Notes under the pieces: generated by a model
The model's database searches: none
Told to the model about the DNA's origin: nothing
The model's input: only the letters and a program-made list of their open reading frames with translations
Source of the DNA: Xanthoparmelia taractica
Lineage: Eukaryota > Ascomycota > Lecanoromycetes > Lecanorales > Parmeliaceae
NCBI GenBank assembly: GCA_033085395.1
Contig: JANQBS010000018.1
Span: 62,001 to 126,000, forward strand
Length of the DNA: 64,000 nucleotides
Direction: 5' to 3'
Translations under genes and position numbers: made by a program
Shown: positions 55,839-64,000 of the stretch, one piece after another
Layout of the letters: the number at the start of each line of letters is the position of its first letter
Numbering within the stretch: position 1 is the first letter of the stretch

Positions 55839-56575
55839 ATGGACTTGACCGTAACTTGTTCAGACCTTTCTGTTATTGCTTCATTCTTGTGGTTCTCACT
55901 CAGATTTCTCGCGCTTATGTGGGGTGTTGAAGATATAAGTAGGATTCTGATATGAGAGTAAAGCTGCCCTCTGTAACCGCAGCAATAGGTCGAGTAGTGG
56001 GTGCCTACCTTAGCAACGTCAATGATTAGCGCATGGGAGTGCCCGCTTCGGTTCATCCTTCTGCCCAGAAGCATCGCCATCTCCAAGTCTCCCTTACAAG
56101 CATCAATCTACTGCCTGCAAGCCCCACTCTGCATTCTTCCAACATAGTAAGCTCACGTCTTCTTCTTCTTTACACTTGACTGTCCCGGCCTCAGCCCGGG
56201 ATCTTTGGAATGGTGGAGATACCCTGTTTGTATATGTCCTGTACGATAGATTGCAATGGCAGGAAGAAGGCGGTTAGGATAGTATTGGGATACCGCCATT
56301 TGTACATATATATATGTACGGACGATAGGTGTTTGGCATTACGTAGCATGCTGCATACCGTGCTTGAAGTAACGTAGATGATGTTGAAGAGTAGCTTCGA
56401 CGCTCCTTACGCGCTTCCATTGGCGTTTAATTAGTTCCTAGGATATCGACATTGCTTCCTTGTAATCGTCATAAGCTGAGAAACGCCATGCAAGCTATGT
56501 GCTATGAGTTGCCGTTTACTCGCTCCATGCAGTAGTAGGTATATAACATAACTCATAAATATAAACAAAGCGTTA
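55839..56575. other. Intergenic
   Basis: This is upstream of the regulator remnant and downstream of the membrane protein gene ending at 56576. A minus-strand ATG frame at 56086-55808 might be an alternative first exon of the regulator but has no supporting motif. Confidence 0.35.
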
Positions 56576-57898
56576 TTACTTCCTTCCCTCACCCGGCAAT
56601 TCATATGGTGGGTCCGGCATCGGCGGCGGCGGCTGACTACTCCTAAACGCCGACCTCGCCGGGCTCTCCAACTCGCTCATGCCCGAATTCCGCGCATGAG
56701 TCGTACCCGTCAGCCCCGAAGCTGTCGACTGACGTTCCGATCCGTTCACGACCCTCAGCGCCCCTTCTCCACCCGTAGGACCCCATCCTCGGTAGACGCC
56801 CACGATGGGCGTTCCGTCGATCTCGGGCGAGGTCTCGGCCGTGCCGGGTGAGTTCATGTCGTTGGATTTGTACATGTAGTCCAAAGACTTGCGGTATTCC
56901 GCGGCCGGGTTGGCCTGATATTGTCGCCGCTTCTTGCGTCTGTGGAGGAGGAAGAATGCTAAGGCGATTAGAGCGATGAGGGCCACGCCGCCGCCGACGC
57001 CTCCGCCGATTTCGGCGCCGAGGTGGCTTGGCGATGACGGTGGGGCGGGAGCTGGTAAGACTGTTTGGATGATCACATTTGTCGTTGTGATGAGGCCGCC
57101 ATTGGCTGCTGATGTGACAACGGATACTACGGAGCTAGTGCTGAGGCTGGTTGGGGAGGTGTGTGCAGCACCATTCCCTGCATTTTTGGTAGTTGAAGTT
57201 GAAGTTGAAGTTGACGTCGACGTCGACGTCGTTGCTGGTGTCAAGGTCGAGGTAGGGATTATCAGACTTGATGAGCTGGATGAGCTAGATGTTGATGTCG
57301 TCGTGGTTTCGCTCGACGTCGTATCTCCGTTACCGGAACCACCGGAATTACCGTGGTTTCCGATAATGGCAGCAGAAGCTACTGCAGGGCCCGCAGTACT
57401 TATCGAGGCGACAGAAGTGCCCTTGGGCAATGGGAAGAAATCATTGGGGTTGTTGCTGTCGCAACAGACATTGGATGCGTTGCGATTGTGGTCGCAGCAC
57501 CAATTGCCACCATGACCAGAACATTGGAGTACGGCCTGGTCTCCAGAATCTGTATTTCCTGTAGACTAGTCAGCGGATAGACAGTGGGGAATTATACCGC
57601 ACTGAGAATGCGAACCGTCGGTGCATATCTCGGGGCAGCCTGGGGCGGACCATGTTCGATCGGTACATGTATAACGACCGAAGTATTGGGCGTTGTCTAG
57701 GTAGCAGAGGCCATTGGACAGACACTGCCAATTGAGCGGGCAGCAGAGACCATCAACCTCAGAGGAGCAAGGGAAGTCTGATGTTGAAACGTCGCCATTA
57801 GGGTAGTAGCAAGTTTGACCGAGGACGATGCGGGGTAGTAGTAGTAGAATGTAGCTAGCGCAGATTGCGCCACATGGGAATGTCAATGGCAGCTTCAT
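56576..57898 (-). CDS. Single-pass membrane protein with Cys-rich ectodomain (WSC/Mid2-like layout)
   Basis: Two exons, 57898-57598 and 57558-56576, with a 39-nt intron, give 427 residues. A signal peptide (residues 1-27, ending near IVLGQ) precedes a Cys-rich ectodomain: QTCYYPNGDVS, LCCPLNWQCLSNGLCYL, YTCTDRTWSAPGCPEIC, then after the splice QCSGHGGNWCCDHNRNASN and VCCDSNNP. A long Ser/Thr-rich stalk (TTTTSTSSSSSS, probably O-mannosylated) follows. One transmembrane segment (about residues 271-290, GGGVGGGVALIALIALAFFLL) is followed by HRRKKRR and a 110-residue cytosolic tail with GGEGALRVVNGS and PPPPMPDPPYELPGEG. This is the shape of fungal cell-wall stress sensors, but no WSC domain is present, so the role is inferred. 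The intron is near the lower size limit yet keeps the Cys pattern in frame. Confidence 0.82.
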
Positions 57899-59364
57899 AA
57901 CATCGTGCAGAAGTCAAATGGGCAAATAGCAAAAATGTGAATTGGCTTGAGGACAAGATGGCAGCAATTATACGGAGGATGATTACTGAGGGTAAAGTAG
58001 TGTTAGTTGGAGGCGGGGAGAGAAGTAGGAAAGGAAAGGGAAACGGGATTGCAAGGAAATGAACAAGTTTGTTCAGCAGTCTCCGTAATTGAATGGAATT
58101 AGTTCAATGATCGTCAAACGTCGCATGAGGAAAGACCCCAATTCAGCTCTTCCGCCGACTAGCCAAGCCAGCAACAGGCCTATGGCGGTCGTCGCATTCC
58201 CGAGTACAAAAGGACAGGATGACTTCACAAGAAGTATTGGGAAAACTTATGCAATACTTGACTGGGTATCTTATCGTCCTGCTTTTCCATACAAGCATCA
58301 TACGGGCTCGTGTATGATGGAATAGATAAGGTAAGTCTCGGGAGATTTCATGCACCGTTGAGGCGCAGCGTCGAGGCGCAGCATGCCAAAAATACTTTAA
58401 ATACATCGCCCGCATTAAGTTGAGATATGTCTAGCTGATTGAAGATCTATAACTGTTCTTTTGCCCCACTCTTCTCTTGCACGGCTTTCTGGCCACCTCC
58501 CTGAGATTTGTTGCTGGGTAGTGACATGTTACTTCACTTCGTAAAGAACGCCGCCGCTGATTATGAGATGGTACCAGCAGTGGCAAACATCGTGTGCGGT
58601 TCAGAATCTGGCAACTCGGAACACGTCATAGATCGGACGGCCGTGAGGTTATCCTTGATATGGCTGATATATACCTTGTGCATTGCATGGGACCTTTGCT
58701 GCATCCCCAGGCGTACCCTTGAATCGCCTCCCAAGGCGATCACTTCGAGAACAGATTCTTAAAGCACTCAAACGCTTAGCGGATGAGCCTCCGCTAGGGA
58801 AGGTTCCTAAGAATATCCTAGTCAGAGTGTGTTATCTTCTTTTGCTTCTGCCTTATCCGGTTACTGTGCTTCATATACCACTTTTACCTATACAGCCTCT
58901 TCACCAAATCAAAGTCGATATTGCCGCAATGGACATTCGGTCAGATGATCGCTGGGAAAACGAAACGATGGAGAAGCACAAGGAAATTACCATGAACGAA
59001 AAGACAAGAAGAGATGAACATTCTATAGCATTATGGACGCAGAGGGATAGAACGCATACAAGTGGCCGAAAGATCTTTGTGGCGAGATCGATCTGCCAAG
59101 ATATACGTTTGATAATAAAATAATAGCATCGGGCCGCAGAGCAAAATCGCAGCGAGCCTACCTTATCCTTTACCTCTGTAAAGCATGTCGGAGCTCTCAA
59201 GGTCATATCATTTCATTCTCCCCCTCCCTCCATGCACCCACTTATTAACAAAGCAGGTATCCCTCCTCAACTCTCAAAGCAAATCCACAAAGCAACCGAA
59301 GACCAAGGCCCCAAAATCCTCCACCCACCCCGCCCACCCAACCTCACCAAACCCTCCCGCATCC
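57899..59364. other. Intergenic, no gene supported
   Basis: This is the promoter region of the membrane protein gene (start 57898) and 3' flank of the GPI-type gene. Short ORFs only. A GAGGCGCAGC repeat pair near 58361-58382 is a small local duplication. Confidence 0.4.
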
Positions 59365-59905
59365 TCACAACATCCCAACCACAATCCCCGCAGCCCCCAT
59401 AACGAAAACCCCCTTACCGACCTCGCCCGTCGCCCTCGCCGCAGCAGCAGCAGCGCCAGCCTTACTCGTCGCCGACGCCACCGTGCTCGTTCCCCCCATA
59501 CTGCCGGCCGCGATGTTCGGATTGGAGCCACCGCCCGAAGCACCGCCTTGGCCGCCGCCTTGGCCGCCCTGCCCGACTACGGCTGCGGTGGGGGAGGCGG
59601 TGGATGAGCTGGAGCCGGAGCCAGAGCCGGAGCCGGCTTGGCGGGGGAGGAGGAGGTCATCGAGGTGACGGGGGATGAGCTGGGAGAGGAAAGGGGGAGG
59701 GTTAGTTAGTCTATTTTGTTGAGGTGGGGAAGGGTTGGAAGGGGAAGATGGATGGATGGATGGATGGATGAATGGATGGATAGAAGGAGGCTTTGTGTTG
59801 AAGGGGGAGGTGGGCTGGGGGAAACTTTACTTCGGAGCTTGCGCTTGCGAAGAGGGCGAGAAGACAGCAGAGAAGGAATACGGGGTTCGAGATGCGGGGA
59901 TGCAT
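59365..59905 (-). CDS. Small secreted GPI-type cell-wall protein
   Basis: Two exons, 59905-59831 and 59679-59365, joined in phase 0 across a 151-nt intron (GTAAAG...CCCAG), give 129 residues. Exon 1 is a clean signal peptide (VFLLCCLLALFASASS). The mature part starts LIPRHLDDLLLPRQ and is rich in Gly, Ser and Ala (GSGSGSGSSSS, GGQGGGQGG). It ends in a hydrophobic run after a small-residue region (GKGVFVMGAAGIVVGML), the pattern of a GPI-attachment signal. The intron carries the GGAT microsatellite (59747-59782), which explains why the gene is easily missed. Such proteins sit in the wall or membrane. No named family. The reading is supported by the match of signal peptide, splice and GPI tail. 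Confidence 0.7.
59747..59782 (+). repeat. GGAT tetranucleotide microsatellite
   Basis: About nine GGAT units with one AATGG interruption lie inside the intron of the minus-strand GPI-type gene. Confidence 0.85.
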
Positions 59906-61498
59906 ATTGCTTTTATTTTGATGGCGGATGCTCAGCTGGAGATGGCTGAGTCTGGTTTCGAAGGGAGAGTCTGGACTCTGACGACTACGGCTACGACCTC
60001 AATTCAAGAGATAGATGCTCAGTCAGACAATCGAAAGAGATATTCTTGATACAATATCTTCTTCCTACTCTACTTATATAACTGAGGGGGAGAGAAAAAA
60101 GAAAGATCGATCAAAAAAGCAAATCCCCATGTTCGTTCGAACAAGCAAATCAATGACATCTTTCCATCTTACCATCATCTCGCATCCAATCCATCAAATC
60201 ACGATGCCAGCATTAGACGCGCACATGTCACGCTGCATAATCTCCGTCGAGAAACCCCCCCATCTCCTCATTCCTTATCTCAGCGCCCTTATCTCTACCG
60301 CGATGGGTGGTGACGACGATACTCCCACATTCGATGTCGTGCATGAAAAAAAAAACAAAAACACAACGATAACGTCCAATGCATGTCGACAAGTCCGGAA
60401 CCTTTTCGCCCGCCCCCGAATCTACCAGTGGGCGCCCCGTTCGGGAGCTCCCGTATCGACCGACCTACTGTACTTCTACACGAGCAAAACCCTTTATAGC
60501 TTGCTCGCTTGCACACTTACCTTACCTTATGTACTATTGTGACGTCGTAACATCCACTGCGTTCCCCTCTTCCACATATCAGCCCTGTGCCCTGGGTACT
60601 TAAAGTAAGTAAGATAGAGCATGCCCGCATCAACGCATCTTCACAATTTCCTTTTTTTTGGGGGGAGGGGGGGGGGGGGGACAAACGGTTCAGGCTTGGA
60701 GTTAAAAGCGTCTATCATACAGCGCGCAAAGACCAGGTGCGCGATGCAAGAGGCGGCGCGGAATGAGAGTGGAGGGAGGGAGGAAGGAAGGAAGGGGGGG
60801 GAAAGGATCCGGCATCGTACTCATACGTCTCCGTGGTATGGTCGACCTCTCTCTTGGACAGTACATAGAAGGGGGCCTTATGTGTGTAAGGGAGAGAGTA
60901 GGCGGGTGATTAAGGGAGGTCACGCTTGGGACCGTCTAATTGCGTATATGGCACGGCAGGCTTGATATGCCAAGGCAATTGTATTTTCATCAAACGCAAG
61001 CTCTTTGAGGTTAGCTGTAATCGATCTGTTTGTTAAGCCAGCAAGGCCGGCTTTGGAAAATCTACTCATTCGCCAGGGCACAGCCGTCACAAGGCCCCCG
61101 CTTTGATACTGGTGAATATGATCTCCAAAAAGAAAAACTGTACCGCTCTGGGTGCCCCTTTCGTGGCAGTGCGGCCGGTAGGATGTTTTTTTCTTTTTTG
61201 AAAGGAATTGCTAGTCGTTATTTGCGGATGCTTGCCTTGGCTATGTACACTTCATCAACACAAGCTAGATTTGCCCGATATTGTGTGTCCCAAAACATGG
61301 AGAGAAAGCCAACCCTTTGCTAGTACAGTAGAGCGCAGATGATACGGCTCACACCAAGCGATGCTGTAGCCATGCAACCCTGAAAAGGGAAACTCCAGTC
61401 CATCCATCGTCATCATAATCGGCAGCACCTTGCACGGCCAATAGTTGTGAACATAGAACACCACACATCAAACACGTATGCTGGACGGATCTGCAGGG
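59906..61498. other. Intergenic
   Basis: This is upstream of the GPI-type gene and 3' flank of the BUD14-like gene. It contains a G-rich run 60660-60680 (one A inside) and polypurine tracts near 60770-60810. No supportable gene or RNA. Confidence 0.4.
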
Positions 61499-64000
61499 TC
61501 ACCGCACCGTGTTTCGTTGCTGCTTTTTCGTCAAATAGTCGCCCAGCAACCGGTCAAGTCGGTTCGAGATTTCTCCCAGCTTCCGGTTTTCCTCTTTGAA
61601 TAGATTCTTCACGACTGGATGATCCCGACTGGCTGGCTTGATCTGACTTTTATCGTGAACCACAACAAGTAAATCCCTAATATCACTATCATCCTCCAGA
61701 TAGGCTCTAAGACTGGCGTCGCTCCATGTAGGCGTCGATGACTGCGCAGTGGAAGCTGGAGTTTCTTCACGGGCGGTGTTCTCGTTTGGTGCTTCTATGA
61801 GTTCGGGTGACGAGAGAGGAGATACAGGAGAAGTGGATGGGTCTTCTTGCGAAGAAGTATCCACCATGAGTTGAGGAGGCTGAGGGCTGCGGTGGTGTTC
61901 TTGAGGTGGAAAGACTTCAACAGGAGATTCCGACAGCCGTTCTCGGGCCGTTTCCTGGGGTGGCTCGACATGGGTACCCGAAGGGGCTTGGGGTTCTGAG
62001 GTTTCGTGTTGAGCGTCTTGGGGAAAGGCAAGGTGGGAGTCTGATCCTTCATATGATGGACGTTCGGAAAAGGCTTCAACCTCTTCGCTTTCAGAGGAAG
62101 AGTCGAAGTCGTCCATATGCATGCGGTGCTTGGCCTTCCTGACTTTTTCTGGTTTGGGCTCTGCGGGAGAGGATTTAAGTACATCTTTGATGGGTGAAAA
62201 CATTCCGCGTCTGGCGTCCTTTGGTGATTCCTGTCGCATTGGTTCTTCGTCTCGGACGGGTGAGAACATTCCACGCCTATGATCTTTTGTTGGCCCTGAT
62301 TGGATTGGTTCCTCGTTCCTGGCAGGCGGAAGAATCCCACGCGACGCATCTCTTGGTGAACCCAACCGCGTCGGTTCTTCGTCCCTGCTGGGCAAAACCA
62401 TCCCTCGTCTCACATCTCTAGGTGACTGCGAATGCACAGATCCTTCGCGTGCAATTACTGGAGGGTTGAAATTCAAAGTCGGCTCCCTGTCCTCTGGTAT
62501 CAGGTCTGGCTCTGTCTGGACCATACGCATAGATCCATTCTGCTCAGAAAGAGCAGGTGGCGCCCGATTTGGTTCGGAAGCGAAAGCGCTCTGCTGTTCG
62601 GGGATAAAGATATCCTGCTGTTCAGGAACAAAGGTGTTCTGCTGTTCTGTGATAGTCGATTTCTGGTTGAATGCTTCTCTTTGGGAGTACGATGATATAG
62701 GAGACAGTTTCGCGGGTGGAGTCTTCTGTAACTTGCCGGTTTGCCTTACTTGTGGTGAAGTAGCTTTGGCAGTTTGAGGGTCCTGGGTCAATGATTCCAT
62801 CGAGTCTTTTGGCTGTGGCGACAGCCTCGACGGCGGTGACAATGCCTGCCTTGCCAGCTCGCTTGACGATTTCTTACTATCTTCAAGTTCCTTATCGTCG
62901 CCTTTGCTCCTTTTGTCCTTTCGTTTGAACATGCCACCCAGCATGCCCCTTTTCTCTTTTCGCTTCTTCTCTTCCTTGCCTTTCTCGGGAGGGGCGTCTC
63001 TCTCAAGAGAATCTAGACTTGCCTTGGTCTTCAGCTGATTGAGATAACATCAGTGACATCCTTGTTATCGTAACGGCAAGAACTTACGTCTTTAGCTTCC
63101 GTTGATCTCAAGACGGATCCATTCGAATCATCCCGTAAAAGGCTGGGGGTCAGATTGATCTTCCGGGTTTCCACCCCGTCGTCTTTGAAGAAAGAGTCAG
63201 TATTGCGCACAGTTCCTTTCCTTGACGTGGCGGCAGTAGCATTATCTGCAGTGGTCAGCCAGAAGTAACGCCAAGATTCCGGTTGGCTATATCACCTCCT
63301 TCGACCATCTCGTCACTCAATCCAATCGCATCTAGGGCATTTCCTTGATCAATTCCACCACTGCGAAGACTTTGCACTACTAGTGCATCTCCATTCTGCC
63401 GGACATCTCGAGCTTGGCCTCTAGATTTTTGTGGCTCGAGTACCACGCCTTCATCGACTTGGTTTGACTGATCATGGCTCTGAGTAGCGGTGCCATCCTG
63501 TTCTTGGGCCCCATACTCTCCATTGCCCTCCTCTTCGTCAGAGGAATATTCGACATCAGATGGCTCGACGTATGACGGTGCTGCGAATTGGACCGTCTTT
63601 GCATTGCGCCTTTTCATAGCCTTTTTAAGAGGATTCAGAGGATTTCCAGTCCTTTTATCTTCCTCATCGCCAAGCATGGTTGAAGCTAGCTGAAAAGGCG
63701 ATATAGTCAACGAAAGTACCACTCTGGGTTTCAAATTTAGTCTTACATCAAGATTCCTGTGCTTGTTGAGCCTCGCCAGACGCTCCAAAGGTGTTTCGAT
63801 GTGCTCCGCGGGCAAATAGCCTAGATAAGCTTAGTTTCAATCACTTGTAAGATCAAACGAGGCTTACCAATGCTGCTGTCCTTGACGACCCGTACTAGCC
63901 ACCAGTAGCTGTTGCTATCATCGAGCAGCACCATGGTGTCACCTTTCGTTGCGTTCGCTTGGCCTTCGACAGTTGCGATAAATGTATGTAGCGCGTACAC
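61499..64000 (-). CDS. BUD14: SH3-domain protein, BUD14-like (5' end outside window)
   Basis: Five exons are visible: 64000-63868, 63820-63747, 63689-63296, 63245-63088 and 63034-61499. The start lies beyond 64000. The first exons encode an SH3 domain: YALHTFIATVEGQANATKGD, MVLLDDSNSYWWLVRVV and SSIGYLPAEHIETPLERLARLNKHRN. That sequence is the conserved fungal BUD14 SH3 with its C-terminal helix. The second intron (63746-63690, 57 nt, no stop) stays in frame and could be retained. The rest is acidic and Pro/Ser-rich: VQFAAPSYVEPSDVEYSSDE, a basic LGGMFKRKDKR patch, four 22-residue repeats and a terminal coiled coil (FKEENRKLGEISNRLDRLL). In yeast Bud14 links PP1 (Glc7) and formins to polarised growth. 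The SH3 is secure; the orthology is likely. Confidence 0.82.
62171..62425 (-). repeat. 22-residue tandem repeat in the BUD14-like gene
   Basis: Three full 66-bp units and a fourth partial one encode the pattern SP(R/K)D-x-RRG-x6-R(D/N)EEP. It lies downstream of the SH3 domain. Units differ at about one third of positions, so it is an old duplication. Confidence 0.8.
62576..62647 (-). repeat. Short EQQ repeat in the BUD14-like gene
   Basis: Three 8-residue units of pattern EQQ-x2-F-x2 (EQQNTFVP, EQQDIFIP, EQQSAFAS) lie just before the 22-residue repeats. Confidence 0.75.

Noticed and set aside
1..64000. Transposons, CRISPR arrays, viral insertions
   Set aside because: No transposase, reverse transcriptase, long terminal repeats, regular spacer arrays or capsid-like proteins were seen on either strand.

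Overview
The window is nuclear DNA of a filamentous ascomycete (Pezizomycotina). Genes are compact and carry many short GT-AG introns (mostly 45-80 nt, TTAAC/CTAAC-like branch sites). The families are typical of that group: SAT4-type membrane proteins, a Zn2Cys6 regulator, 2EXR-domain proteins, a BUD14-like SH3 protein and a fungal NRPS-like synthetase. No plasmid, phage, CRISPR or transposon sequence is evident. Class and species cannot be decided from the sequence alone.

Layout. 1-400: 3' end of a zinc alcohol dehydrogenase. 1552-1679 (-): an initiator tRNA-Met gene interrupted by a 56-nt insert with GTAAGT...CAG ends and followed by a T22 Pol III terminator. 2953-6523 (-): a large aromatic-acid-exporter-like membrane protein. 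7278-9781 (-): two diverged 2EXR proteins. 10031-11403: divergent genes for glycine cleavage H protein and mitoribosomal protein bS6m. 12455-13614 (-): an amidoligase-family protein. 15303-16872 (+): an MFS transporter. 17451-18311 (+): a broken or mis-framed tandem ubiquitin-like gene. 18574-19623 (-): a glutathione transferase. 20291-23596 (-): a Na+/H+ antiporter. 25206-27254 (-): a protein kinase. 28226-31059 (-): the mitochondrial dynamin Mgm1.

31546-40623 is a small secondary-metabolite locus. It holds an A-T-TE synthetase of the arylpyruvate-dimerising type, a divergently transcribed NADPH-type beta-hydroxyacid/imine-reductase-like enzyme and two O-methyltransferases. The inferred logic is that the synthetase makes an aromatic core, the reductase reduces it and the methyltransferases cap hydroxyls. 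No P450 or dedicated regulator is visible beside it.

42918-44562 (+): SAT4-family integral membrane protein. 45636-47526 (-): three-RRM Pub1/TIA-1-type protein. 48374-49676 (+): acidic-tailed, Med2-like protein. 50535-51269 (+): BTB protein. 53329-55838 (-): Zn2Cys6 transcription factor with two in-frame stops, probably a pseudogene. 56576-57898 (-): single-pass, Cys-rich wall/sensor-like protein. 59365-59905 (-): small GPI-type secreted protein. 61499-64000 (-): 5'-truncated SH3/BUD14-like protein.

The strongest unusual signal is the tRNA-iMet gene. Removing exactly the GT...AG segment restores a canonical 72-nt initiator tRNA. The insert lies between the D arm and the anticodon arm, where the normal tRNA splicing endonuclease does not cut.
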